Shown piece by piece: positions 44,630 to 53,799 of a stretch of 64,000 nucleotides of DNA. The stretch comes from Hyphomicrobiaceae bacterium (GTDB lineage: Bacteria > Pseudomonadota > Alphaproteobacteria > Rhizobiales > Hyphomicrobiaceae). Made by a program: the position numbers and the translations under genes. The stretch is from NCBI GenBank assembly GCA_022844225.1, contig JALHMC010000005.1, positions 94,782 to 158,781 of the forward strand, in the 5' to 3' direction. Numbering within the stretch: position 1 is the first letter of the stretch; every line of letters starts with the position of its first letter. The notes beneath the pieces are model-generated. The model ran no database searches. It was given only the letters and a program-made list of their open reading frames with translations, and was not told the DNA's origin.

Positions 44630-47104
44630 TCATCCTCGAACACGAGCGCTCGAAGGATCATAGAGCGGCTTCAGGCTCGCCTTCGCAGGCACGCGGCGTC
44701 CCGCCACATCGATCTCGTAGCGCCGCGCCAGCAGAGCCTCGGGCTCCTCGTTTGGGGCACATGGGACATAGCCGAGACCGATTGCGGCGCCGAGCGTATG
44801 TCCATAGCCGCCGGACGTGATGTAACCGGAGATCTTGTCATCCACGATCACGGGCTCCGTGTGAAACAGCAGCGCCTCTGGATCCTCGAGCTGGAACTGC
44901 ACGAGACGGCGGGTCAGGCCCGACTGGCGCTTCGCCAACACTGCCTCACGGCCCAGGAAGTGGCCGAACCGGCCCGCCGCCTTGCCCGTCTTGACGGCGA
45001 ATCCAAGGCCCGCCTCGAGCACATGATCCTCGTCGCCGATGTCATGGCCGAAGTGTCGATAGGCCTTCTCGAGGCGCAGCGCGTCCATAGCTTGAAGGCC
45101 AGCCAGACGAAGGCCGAACCCGGAGCCGGCTCCGAGCAGCGTCTCCAGGACATGAACAGCGAACTCAGCCGGGATATAGAGTTCGTAGCCGAGTTCGCCG
45201 ACGTAGGTGATCCGGTGTGCGCGCACGCGCGCCATCCCGAGTTCGATCGTGCGCGCAGTTCCGAACGGGAATCGGGAATCGGACACGTCATCGGGCGACA
45301 GCGCGGCGAGCATGTCTCGCGAGCGGGGCCCCATAAGGCCGAGGCACGCCTCGCCACTCGACACATCGAACGCGATACAGTGCGCGCCGTCTGGGATGTG
45401 GCGCATCAGCCATGCGAGATCCCGCCGCGTGGTCGCGGCCCCGGTCACAACGAGGAACGATGCCTCGCTCAAGCGGGTGACGGTTACGTCGGCTTCGATG
45501 CCGCCGCGCTCGTTCAGCCATTGGGTGTAGACGACGCGGCCCGGCTCGACCGCGACATCATTCGCGCAAATGCGCTGCAGGATAGCCTCTGCATCACGTC
45601 CCTCGACCCGGAACTTGCCGAACGGGCTCATATCGAACAACCCAACGGCCTCGCGGACCGCGCGATGTTCGGCGGCCACGTTGGCGAACCATCTCGGCCG
45701 TCCCCAAGTATCATGAGGCTCGGGACGCATGCCACGTGCTCTATCCGCCGGATCGACGAACCAGTGCGGCCGCTCGTAGCCGGCGGTCTCGCCGAAATAG
45801 GCGCCGTGCCGGTTCAGGACCTCGTGCACGGGGGAACGGCGGACCCCGCGCGCCGTCGTGAACTGGCGGTAGGGAAAGTGGTCGGCATAGAGCAGGCCCA
45901 GTGTCTCGGAGACACGGGGCACGATAAAGGATCGCGTCGCCTGGAACGGGAAAGTGCGGCGCACATCGACATCCCAGAGATCGAACGGCGGCGCACCGCC
46001 GACAATCCACTCGGCAAGCGCCTTACCCGCCCCACCGGCCGACTGAATGCCGACAGAGTTGAAGCCACAAGCAACAAAGAAGCCTTTCACCTCCGGGGTC
46101 TCGCCGAGCAGATAGCGGTTGTCGTGCGTGAAGCTCTCCGGCCCGTTGAAGAACGTGCGAATCCCGAGACGTCCGAGCAGCGGCATGCGCCGTGTCGCCG
46201 CCTCCAGAATCGGCGCGAAGTGATCGAGGTCGGCCGGCAGTTCGTCGAAGCAGAAATCGTCCGGAATTCCATCGATGGCCCAGGGCTTCGCCTTGGGCTC
46301 GAAGGCCCCGACCATGATCTTGCCGGCGTCCTCCTTGTAGTAAGCGCATTCGTCGGTGACGCGCAGCACGGGGAGCCCTTTCGGGATCTCGTCCGACGGC
46401 TCCGAGACGACATAGAAGTGCTCGCAGGCCTGCAGCGGCAGGTGTACGCCGGCCATGCGCCCGACCTCACGCCCCCACATCCCGGCGCAATTCACGACGA
46501 TCTCGGCGGCAATCGCACCTTGCTCCGTCACGACGCCGGTGATGCGCCCGTTCGCCAGCGTCAGTCCGGTGACCTTGACGTTCTCGCGGATCGTGACACC
46601 GTTCTGCGTTGCGCCACGCGCCATGGCGAGGGCCACGTTCCCAGGATCGGCCTGACCGTCGCGCGGCAGGTAGATCGCGCCCCGCACGCCCGCCATGTCG
46701 ACCAGCGGGTGCCGGCGCGAGGCCTCCACCACCGAGATCTCCTCGACATCGACACCGAACGCCCGCGCCATCGAGGCGCCCCGGCGCAATTCCTCGAGGC
46801 GTTCCGCCGTCAGTGCCAGCGACAGCGAACCGACCCGGCGAAAGCCTGTGGCAACGCCGGTCTCGCCTTCGAGCGTGTCGTAGAGCTCGGCACCGTAGCG
46901 CGCCAGCTTGGTCATGTTGGCCGTCGCCCGCAGCTGGCCGATCAGCCCCGCCGCGTGCCACGTGGTACCGGAAGTCAATTGCTTGCGCTCGAGCAGCAAC
47001 ACATCCCGCCAGCCGAGCTTGGCTAAGTGATAGGCGACCGAGCAGCCGACCACGCCTCCGCCGATGATGATCACACGTGCCCGGGTTGGAAGCGAAGCCG
47101 TCAT
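44630..47104 (-). CDS. Dimethylglycine/sarcosine dehydrogenase-like flavoprotein
   Basis: An 824-residue fusion: an N-terminal DAO domain (VIIIGGGVVGCSVAYHL near 11-27) with TSGTTWHAAGL, whose His50 is the likely site for covalent FAD as in mitochondrial dimethylglycine and sarcosine dehydrogenase; a central oxidoreductase domain; and a C-terminal GcvT-type aminomethyltransferase pair (from about 430) that binds tetrahydrofolate. Family enzymes remove an N-methyl group and pass it to tetrahydrofolate as methylene. The start codon overlaps the hyuB stop in ATGA, indicating translational coupling. Sarcosine, dimethylglycine or another N-methyl amino acid may be the substrate. Confidence 0.9.
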   Translation of the reverse strand: MTASLPTRARVIIIGGGVVGCSVAYHLAKLGWRDVLLLERKQLTSGTTWHAAGLIGQLRATANMTKLARYGAELYDTLEGETGVATGFRRVGSLSLALTAERLEELRRGASMARAFGVDVEEISVVEASRRHPLVDMAGVRGAIYLPRDGQADPGNVALAMARGATQNGVTIRENVKVTGLTLANGRITGVVTEQGAIAAEIVVNCAGMWGREVGRMAGVHLPLQACEHFYVVSEPSDEIPKGLPVLRVTDECAYYKEDAGKIMVGAFEPKAKPWAIDGIPDDFCFDELPADLDHFAPILEAATRRMPLLGRLGIRTFFNGPESFTHDNRYLLGETPEVKGFFVACGFNSVGIQSAGGAGKALAEWIVGGAPPFDLWDVDVRRTFPFQATRSFIVPRVSETLGLLYADHFPYRQFTTARGVRRSPVHEVLNRHGAYFGETAGYERPHWFVDPADRARGMRPEPHDTWGRPRWFANVAAEHRAVREAVGLFDMSPFGKFRVEGRDAEAILQRICANDVAVEPGRVVYTQWLNERGGIEADVTVTRLSEASFLVVTGAATTRRDLAWLMRHIPDGAHCIAFDVSSGEACLGLMGPRSRDMLAALSPDDVSDSRFPFGTARTIELGMARVRAHRITYVGELGYELYIPAEFAVHVLETLLGAGSGFGLRLAGLQAMDALRLEKAYRHFGHDIGDEDHVLEAGLGFAVKTGKAAGRFGHFLGREAVLAKRQSGLTRRLVQFQLEDPEALLFHTEPVIVDDKISGYITSGGYGHTLGAAIGLGYVPCAPNEEPEALLARRYEIDVAGRRVPAKASLKPLYDPSSARVRG

Positions 47105-48852
47105 GTCTTGTCTGTCCAGCCGTAGTCACGTTGCGCGGATTCTGCCGTCACATAACCCTGCGCAACATCACGGGCGATCAGCCTAGGATCGCGCGCCTCG
47201 GCTGCGCCATAGCCCCCACCTCCGGACGTATAGAGCGTGAGTACGTCGCCCGTCTTCAAATCCAGCCGATCCTTGCTCCTGGATCGGATGATCTTGCCGT
47301 CTCGCTCGATCTCGATCCGCGTCCGGCTGCCATCGGCACCGCCGAGAAGGCCGTAGGGCGAGAGGCGCATGCGATCGGTGTAGGTCGCGAAGTTGGTGCC
47401 GTCCTTCAGGATCAGGAAACGCCGATAGAACCCGAGCCCGCCGCGCTGTCGGCCGGCACCGCCGGTATCCGGCAGGAGGCCATAGCCGACGATGCGGAAA
47501 TGATCGAAGTCCATGTCGGTCGCCTCGACCGGCGTATTCGTGCAGTTGGAGAGAGGACTGTCGACGGCGTCGCAGCCATCGAGGCGCGGGCCACCACCGA
47601 AGCCGCCGCCATAGATCTCGAGATAGACGCGATAGCCCCGTTCACCGAGGTGCGAAATCGCGAGCGCGTGCGTGCTGTCGTTGCCGCCGGCGGTCACCTT
47701 GTCCGGCACCACCTGTGCCAGCGCCTTCAGGGTCGCGTTGAAGCATCGATAGGCAGGCAACAGGCGTGCACGCACGGGAGCCGGATAATTCGGATTGACC
47801 AGCGTGCCCTTGGGGGCGGTCACCGTGATCGGGCGCTTGAAGCCTTCGTTGAAGGGAATATCCGGGCTCGTCAGCGCCCCCTTGATAGCAGCGAGCGTCG
47901 CCGAGACCGTCGAAGCCCACGGGCAATTCAGATTGCGGCCCACTTGCGGGACCGTGCCCGAGAAATCGACCGAGACCGTATCGCCCTTCTTGGTGACGGC
48001 GGCTTTCACAGTCAGCGGCGTGTCACCGATGCCGTCGTCGTCGACTGCGTCCTCGCCATGCCAGGTGCCGTCGGGAATCGCCGAGAGCGCAGCCCGGAAC
48101 CGCCGCTCCGAGTAGGCCATCAGCTCGGTCATCGCCGCCGATACCGTGGCTGTCCCATATCGCGCACACAGCTCGATCATGCGCGCCGTTCCGATCGCAT
48201 TGGCCGCGAACTGCGCATAGAAATCGCCGATGGTCTGCGATGGCACGCGCACGTTCGCCGCGATCAGCCGTTCGAGCGTTCCGCCGTTCCAGTCACGTTC
48301 GTAGACGTAGCGCGAGGGCGGGATGATGATGCCCTCGGCATGCACGTCGACGGCGTCAGGCGTCATCCCTGGATTGCCGCCACCGAGATCGAGGTGATGC
48401 GCCACCGTGCCCGCGAAGGCGACGAGCGCACCCTCGTGAAAAATGGGCGTGAAGATGAACACGTCCTGCAGATGCTGGCCGCCGCCATAAGGATCGTTGT
48501 TGATGTAGAAGTCGCCGGGCCTGAGCTCGGAGATCGGCGTCACCTCCGTGCAGGCGCGGAAGATCTCCGACATCGAACCGAGGTGCATCGGGATCAGCTC
48601 GGCCTGCGCGACGACATTGCCGGCCGGGTCGAACAGCGCCGCCGAAGCATCCTGCGCCTCACGCACGATGTTCGAGTAGGACGAGCGGATGAGCTTAGTT
48701 CCCATCTCTCGCGCAACCGCAATCAGCGCCTGCGAGATGACCGCATAGTCGACCGGATCCAGCAGTGCGAGTGATTTGGAGCCCGCGCGAGCTTTCCCCG
48801 TCATCGTCCGCGATTTCGGCTTCGCGCCGACTTTCGCCGTTCTTTCCTGCAT
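47101..48852 (-). CDS. hyuB: Hydantoinase B / oxoprolinase-type subunit
   Basis: A 583-residue protein of the HyuB family, the large partner of HyuA in ATP-dependent hydantoin or 5-oxoproline opening. Family blocks: RSSYSNIVREAQDASAALFD near residue 57, NDPYGGGQHLQDVFIF near 119, GSLAALAAMT-like is not evident, but GGGFGGGPRLDGCDAVDS near 420 and a C-terminal glycine-rich GGGGYGAAEARDP are. The ATG at 48852 shares its first base with the hyuA stop (TGATG); a GTG at 48855 is also possible. It overlaps the dehydrogenase gene by four bases. Confidence 0.92.
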   Translation of the reverse strand: MQERTAKVGAKPKSRTMTGKARAGSKSLALLDPVDYAVISQALIAVAREMGTKLIRSSYSNIVREAQDASAALFDPAGNVVAQAELIPMHLGSMSEIFRACTEVTPISELRPGDFYINNDPYGGGQHLQDVFIFTPIFHEGALVAFAGTVAHHLDLGGGNPGMTPDAVDVHAEGIIIPPSRYVYERDWNGGTLERLIAANVRVPSQTIGDFYAQFAANAIGTARMIELCARYGTATVSAAMTELMAYSERRFRAALSAIPDGTWHGEDAVDDDGIGDTPLTVKAAVTKKGDTVSVDFSGTVPQVGRNLNCPWASTVSATLAAIKGALTSPDIPFNEGFKRPITVTAPKGTLVNPNYPAPVRARLLPAYRCFNATLKALAQVVPDKVTAGGNDSTHALAISHLGERGYRVYLEIYGGGFGGGPRLDGCDAVDSPLSNCTNTPVEATDMDFDHFRIVGYGLLPDTGGAGRQRGGLGFYRRFLILKDGTNFATYTDRMRLSPYGLLGGADGSRTRIEIERDGKIIRSRSKDRLDLKTGDVLTLYTSGGGGYGAAEARDPRLIARDVAQGYVTAESAQRDYGWTDKT

Positions 48853-50864
48853 CACGCGCGCTCCAGCACGGTGTTGTCGTTGGCATCCCGCCGCGCGATC
48901 CAGCCCGGCGGCACGTAGAGAGTCGAGGTCGGATCTTCGAGCAAGGCAGGTCCACGCACGCGATCACGCTGTTTCATCGAGGCCCGGCTTCGCAAGCGGC
49001 CCTCGTGCCACTGCTTGTCGTCGTGCAGTCGGATCGCCGCCTCGGTCTTGGTCTGCGTCGCCGTCTCGGCCAGCAGCGGCAATTCCTTCAACGGCGCCGC
49101 CAGCCCCAGGCGGAACGAGACGAACTCGATCGGCTTGTCGGCCTCACCGCCGAAGAAAAAGACCCGGTGATGCGCATCCGCGAACCGCTTCCTGACGCCA
49201 TCGGCCGTCATGCGCCTGATCTCTCGCTCCTCGAACGTAACCGGCACCTCGAATGCCTGCCCGACGAAGCGCATCTCGGCGGTGAGCTTGAGCTCCACCT
49301 TCTTGCCGAGACCCGCCTCCTCGGCGCGCGCCAAAGCCCGCTCCCGCATGGTCGCGAACACGTCACGTAGCGTATCGGCCGCGCTCGCATCGGCCGGCGC
49401 GCGCCGCGTCAGGCTCTCGAAAAGGACGAAGTCGGAAGCAATCAACCCATAAGCCGAGATGATTCCGGCAGACGGCGGCACGACGATCGTCGCGATGCCG
49501 AGTTCCCCCGCGACTTGCGCCGCATGCAGCGGTCCTGCCCCGCCATAGGGCACCAGCACGTAGTCGCGCGGATCGTGGCCCCGTTCGGTCGAAATCAGTT
49601 GGATCGCACGCACGATGTTCGCATTGGCAAGCGCCACGGCACTATCGGCGGCGGCTTCCAGGCTCATGCCGAAACGATCTGCGATGGGTTGTAGCGCGCG
49701 AGCGGATGCCACCGCGTCGATCTGCATTCGACCGCCGAGAAAGGCCTCGGGCCTCACCGTGCCGCGAATGACGTGGGCGTCGGTCAAGGTCGGCAGTGAA
49801 CCGCCGCGGCCATAGCAGGCAGGCCCCGGATCGGCGCCAGCGGAGTGTGGCCCGACGCGCAGCATGCCGCCGTCGTCCACCCAGATGATGGACCCGCCAC
49901 CCGCGCCGATGGTGTTGATGTCCAGAAGCGGAATGCGGATCGGCAAGCCGTCGAGAGAAAACTCCTGAGTTAACTGTGGGCTGCCGCCCGTGACCACGCA
50001 GACGTCGGTCGAGGTGCCGCCGATGTCGAGCGTGACGAGGTTCTGGTAGCCCGACCGGCCCGTCTGACGGACCGCGCCCATCACGCCCGCCGCGGGACCG
50101 GACAGAAGAGCGTTGATCGCGTTCGCCCGCATCGCCTCCGCAGGCAGCCGCCCGCCATTCGACTGCATCACCGAAAAACGGCCTTGGAAGCCGGCGCTCG
50201 ACAGCCGATCCCGGAAGCGCGCGATGTAGCGGTCGATCACCGGTTGCACGTAAGCCGAAAGTGTCGTCGTAGAAGCGCGCTCGAACTCGCGGAACTCGCG
50301 GGTGATATCGGACGAGATGGTGACGTGGACGTCCGGCAAAGCCGCGGACAGCAGTTCCGCTAGCCGGCGCTCGTGCGCAGGATTGACGTAGGCGTTGAGC
50401 AGGCAGATCGCGATCGCCTCGAAGCGGCCCTCTCGCAGCGCCGGGACGAGCCGGGCCACCACATCGCCCTCGTCGAGTGCGTCGAGCACCGTACCGTCGG
50501 CGAGCATGCGCTCGGCCACCTCGAAGCTGCCGGCGCGCGTCACGACAGGCACGGGCTTCTGGTATTCCAAATCGTAGATCTGCGCGCGACCGTGGCGTTG
50601 CAGCGCAAGGATATCGCGAAAGCCCTTGGTCGTGACGAAGGCCGTCGGAAAGCCCTTCCGTTCCAGCACTGCATTCGTCGCGACCGTCGAACCGTGGGCA
50701 AGATCATCGATGCTGCCAATCGGAATGCCGCTCGCGACCAGCGCATTGAAGGCGCCTTCGTCGGGCGCCTTCGGCACACTCGGAACCTTGGTCACGACGA
50801 TGCCGTCGGGTCCTATAGCCACGAGGTCAGTGAAGGTTCCGCCGACCTCGATTCCGACGCGCAT
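48852..50864 (-). CDS. hyuA: Hydantoinase A / oxoprolinase-type ATPase subunit
   Basis: A 670-residue HyuA-family protein with the actin-like ATPase fold: VGIEVGGTFTDLVAIG at the N-terminus, LDIGGTSTDVCVV near residue 277, and GAGGGSIIWVDDGG near 318 for the phosphate loops. With HyuB it uses ATP to open hydantoin, N-methylhydantoin or 5-oxoproline rings. GGGAGCAGGG before the ATG is a good ribosome binding site. It heads the three-gene operon hyuA-hyuB-dehydrogenase, all with overlapping codons. Which ring is opened is not proven. Confidence 0.92.
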   Translation of the reverse strand: MRVGIEVGGTFTDLVAIGPDGIVVTKVPSVPKAPDEGAFNALVASGIPIGSIDDLAHGSTVATNAVLERKGFPTAFVTTKGFRDILALQRHGRAQIYDLEYQKPVPVVTRAGSFEVAERMLADGTVLDALDEGDVVARLVPALREGRFEAIAICLLNAYVNPAHERRLAELLSAALPDVHVTISSDITREFREFERASTTTLSAYVQPVIDRYIARFRDRLSSAGFQGRFSVMQSNGGRLPAEAMRANAINALLSGPAAGVMGAVRQTGRSGYQNLVTLDIGGTSTDVCVVTGGSPQLTQEFSLDGLPIRIPLLDINTIGAGGGSIIWVDDGGMLRVGPHSAGADPGPACYGRGGSLPTLTDAHVIRGTVRPEAFLGGRMQIDAVASARALQPIADRFGMSLEAAADSAVALANANIVRAIQLISTERGHDPRDYVLVPYGGAGPLHAAQVAGELGIATIVVPPSAGIISAYGLIASDFVLFESLTRRAPADASAADTLRDVFATMRERALARAEEAGLGKKVELKLTAEMRFVGQAFEVPVTFEEREIRRMTADGVRKRFADAHHRVFFFGGEADKPIEFVSFRLGLAAPLKELPLLAETATQTKTEAAIRLHDDKQWHEGRLRSRASMKQRDRVRGPALLEDPTSTLYVPPGWIARRDANDNTVLERA

Positions 50865-51011
50865 GCCCTGCTCCCCACAACATCACACCCGACCTTGCGA
50901 CAGGCGGCTCGGCCGTGAGGAAACGCCCCCACCGCCCCTCACCCTAATCGGGCGGGACGATCATTGTGCTTCAACCGGCCGTTTTGCGCAAAGGGCGCCG
51001 CGCCGCGGAGG

Positions 51012-52826
51012 CTACGCCGCCCTGGTCTTCTTCGGCGCCATCTTGTCCTCGTCGCGAACCGCCGGGATCAGGCCCTCCTCGACAGCCTTGATCTGCTGGG
51101 CGAGGAACTTCGAGAAGATGCGCACGTGCGGCAGACCGCCACCGACGAACCACATGCCCGGCATCGGCGTCCGGCGCCACATGTTCTGCAGTTCCCCATC
51201 GGGCCCGAAGTCCCACACCTCGCCGAGGCGGTCGGCGATCTCGTCACCCATGAAGTGGCGCACGACGTCCTGCTGGTTCTTGTAGCCCGTCGCCGCGACG
51301 ATGACGTCCGCCCCGATGACGCTGCCATCCTTCATCCTGAGGCCCTCGGGCACCACGCGCTCGATGTCGTGGTGGTGAGCCAGCTTGATCTTGCCGTCGA
51401 TGATCAGATCGGAGCAGCCGACGTTGAAGTAGTACCCGCCGCCGCGGGTCAGATACTTCATCTGGAAGCCCATGTTACCGGGATTTCCGTTGTCGAGACG
51501 GAATCCACGGGCACGCAGCCCGTCGAGCAACTCCTTGTCGCCCATCTCGCAGGCTTTGGCGGTCAGCTCGTAGCCCTTCTTGAGGACCGGCAGCGGCGAG
51601 GCCATTGCGATCATATCGCAGTCCTCGGTCGACGTTCCCTCCGTATAGAGGTCGTAGACGCGCTGCGCCTCTCTGAGGCTGACGATAAGCGTCTTGGCTC
51701 TCTGCACCATCGTGGTGTCAACGCCCGCCACACACAGATCGTGCGCCACGTCATGGCCACTGTTGCCGGTGCCGAGGACGATCCCCTTCTTGCCCTTCCA
51801 CTTGTGGCCCGAGTTGTAGCGCGCCGAGTGCATCAACTCGCCGGCGAACGTCTCGATGCCCGGCAGGTCCGGCATGATCGGCACCGCACTGACGCCCGTC
51901 GCGAAGATGATGTGCCGAGGCCGCAGGAGCCGCTCGGTGCCATCGGCGCGCTTCACCGTCAGCGCGTAGCGGCCCGCTTTCTCGTCATACGTGCCCTTCA
52001 GGAATTCCGTCTCGAGCCAGACGTTGATCTCCATCGTGTCGGCATAGAACTCGAGCCAGTTCGCGATCTTGTCCCGCGGAATGTAGACGGGATAATTCGG
52101 AGGGAACGGCATGTAGGGCAGGTGATCGACGAACACCTCGTTGTGCAGAGTGAGGTTGTGATACCGCTTGCGCCACGCGTCGCCGACCCGCTCATGCTTG
52201 TCGATGACGAGGGTGTCGACGCCGAGGACGTTGAGGCAGGCGGCAATGCCGAGGCCGGACTGGCTACCGCCGATCACGACGACGGCTGGCTCTCGATCCT
52301 TGTAGGCCAGGGTCTTGATGCGGTGGTCCATCCAATTCTCGCCACCGAAGCCGCCGGACCATTCCTCGCCGCGCGGACGGCGCGGGCCGATCTGCTGCTC
52401 ATGGCCACGGATGTCCTCGAGCGCGGTCATGAGGACCCACGCCTTCAGCTCCCCGTCCGCGTCGGCGACGAGCCGGACGACGCCGTTGCCGGTTCCGAAG
52501 GCGGTGTCGAACGCGATCAGCGCTTCGATCGTTTCAACGCCAGCCCGTTTGACGACCCGCGGGGCCACACGCTTCTCGCCGATGTGGAAGTTGGTCGGCT
52601 TGAACGTCGTCAGGCGGTCGGCAAGCGCCGACTTGATCGCACCACGCCCGCTCACCGTCTCGAGATGCCAGGAGAAGGCGACGAGGTCACGCCAGTGGCT
52701 GTCCTCGATGAACAAGGCCGCCGCTGCTGCGCTGTCGTTACTGCGGGCTGCGGCTTCGAAGCTCTCCAACCATCGGGTTGTTGCGGCATGGGGGTCGATG
52801 CTCTTCAGCTTGGCTTGGCTCGTCAC
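51012..52826 (-). CDS. NTF2-like domain fused to flavin-containing monooxygenase
   Basis: A 604-residue protein starting with GTG at 52826 preceded by GAGAGG. Residues about 15-135 are an NTF2/SnoaL-like domain (RWLESFEAAARSNDSAAAAALF and HWRDLVAFSWHLETVSG), followed from about 175 by an FMO-type flavoprotein: FAD loop VVVIGGSQSGLGIAA near 181, NADP loop GIVLGTGNSGHDVAHDL near 345, and ATGYKNQQD near 510. FMO-type enzymes hydroxylate nitrogen or sulfur or act as Baeyer-Villiger oxidases. The same fusion is known in several bacterial and fungal FMO relatives (YUCCA-like). Substrate unknown. The upstream nested palindrome may regulate it. Confidence 0.9.
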   Translation of the reverse strand: MTSQAKLKSIDPHAATTRWLESFEAAARSNDSAAAAALFIEDSHWRDLVAFSWHLETVSGRGAIKSALADRLTTFKPTNFHIGEKRVAPRVVKRAGVETIEALIAFDTAFGTGNGVVRLVADADGELKAWVLMTALEDIRGHEQQIGPRRPRGEEWSGGFGGENWMDHRIKTLAYKDREPAVVVIGGSQSGLGIAACLNVLGVDTLVIDKHERVGDAWRKRYHNLTLHNEVFVDHLPYMPFPPNYPVYIPRDKIANWLEFYADTMEINVWLETEFLKGTYDEKAGRYALTVKRADGTERLLRPRHIIFATGVSAVPIMPDLPGIETFAGELMHSARYNSGHKWKGKKGIVLGTGNSGHDVAHDLCVAGVDTTMVQRAKTLIVSLREAQRVYDLYTEGTSTEDCDMIAMASPLPVLKKGYELTAKACEMGDKELLDGLRARGFRLDNGNPGNMGFQMKYLTRGGGYYFNVGCSDLIIDGKIKLAHHHDIERVVPEGLRMKDGSVIGADVIVAATGYKNQQDVVRHFMGDEIADRLGEVWDFGPDGELQNMWRRTPMPGMWFVGGGLPHVRIFSKFLAQQIKAVEEGLIPAVRDEDKMAPKKTRAA

Positions 52827-52918
52827 GTGGAAAGGACCTCTCGAAAGGGCGTCTCAAGTCTTTCAATCAGCCGCGGAGGCGCTGTCGGGCCAAAACCTGC
52901 GGCGATCGGCGCAGAGCC

Positions 52919-52982
52919 CTGCAGCTCGATGCTCCGCTCGTTCAAAATACGGACTTTGTCCGGACAAAGCAAGGAGCTGCAG
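52919..52982. promoter_or_regulatory. Nested palindrome upstream of the FMO gene
   Basis: Outer arms CTGCAGCTC (52919-52927) and GAGCTGCAG (52974-52982) enclose a perfect 16-bp palindrome CTTTGTCCGGACAAAG (52954-52969). It lies about 130 bases upstream of the FMO start and 15 bases past the ATP12 stop. The 16-mer resembles an operator of a dimeric regulator; the outer pair could form a stem in RNA or DNA. Regulator unknown. Confidence 0.45.
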
Positions 52983-52995
52983 TGCGACCAGACAG

Positions 52996-53799
52996 CTAGT
53001 TCGACGTCAGCCTTACGAACGCTGCAGCGGCTCGCATCTCGACCCACCGTTTCTGCCGCCTTGCCAAGGCCTCGGCATCCTCGCCCCATTCGGCGATCTG
53101 CCAATCCCCGTCGACATGGGCGGCCTCCCAGGCGGCCTCCGCAGTGACCCTCCGCTTTACGACGGCCAACGCCAGCAGCGCCGAGCCCATCAATGTCGTC
53201 ATCACATGCAGTGCCGTGAGTTGTAGAGGATCGAGAGGCTCGATCGCGGCAGCGATCCGATCGATAGCCGCGGCTGGTTGAGCGACGTGCATCAGCCCAT
53301 CGGCTACGACGAAGTGAGCGCCAAGGGCGTCCGCCGCCCACGCGAGGATGGGGTCCCAGTTCGCCCTCTGCCGCGCGATCAAACCGTCTGGATAAGTCGC
53401 GCGATAGCACACGAGATCGCTGCCCGCGTACTTGACCACGTCGGCTGCAACCTCGGTCATGCGTTCCGCGACACCGTCGATCGAGGTATTGACGAGTCGC
53501 GTCAACGGCATCGATGCCGGATCGATGTGGATGCCCTGATCCGCCCACTCACGCGCCACGACCTCGGCGAGTGTGATGCTGCCGACCTTCAGCTCGCGCT
53601 TGCCCGGTGTCCGCGCCATGCGGCCATCGAGTAGGATCGCATGAGCGGGCGGCGGCCCCACCACGCCGAGCGAGACGTCCTTGTAGAAGCGGCGCGGCAG
53701 CGGCTTGGCATCGGAGTGGCGCCCGGGAATAATGATCGGCTTGCCTTTTCCATCAGCGCTTCCGTTTCCTCCTGCGCACCCGCCGGCTTCGTCACTCAT
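52996..53799 (-). CDS. ATP12-family chaperone
   Basis: A 267-residue ATP12 protein, which in mitochondria binds the alpha subunit of F1-ATPase during assembly; alphaproteobacteria have the bacterial counterpart. Family blocks are RRFYKDVSLG near residue 36, ILLDGRMARTPGKREL near 55, MPLTRLVNTSIDGV near 97 and the tryptophan-rich DYWDPLLAWA-like (NWDPILAWAADALG) near 143. Its start overlaps the stop of the HAD gene in ATGA, so the two are translationally coupled, as commonly seen downstream of rluC in Hyphomicrobiales. Confidence 0.92.
   Translation of the reverse strand: MSDEAGGCAGGNGSADGKGKPIIIPGRHSDAKPLPRRFYKDVSLGVVGPPPAHAILLDGRMARTPGKRELKVGSITLAEVVAREWADQGIHIDPASMPLTRLVNTSIDGVAERMTEVAADVVKYAGSDLVCYRATYPDGLIARQRANWDPILAWAADALGAHFVVADGLMHVAQPAAAIDRIAAAIEPLDPLQLTALHVMTTLMGSALLALAVVKRRVTAEAAWEAAHVDGDWQIAEWGEDAEALARRQKRWVEMRAAAAFVRLTSN

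Noticed and set aside
44798..47026. 742-codon plus-strand open frame over the dehydrogenase gene
   Set aside because: Antisense shadow of a well-recognised flavoprotein gene; no ribosome binding site or domain.
50964..53147. 727-codon plus-strand frame over the FMO gene
   Set aside because: Antisense shadow of the NTF2-FMO gene.
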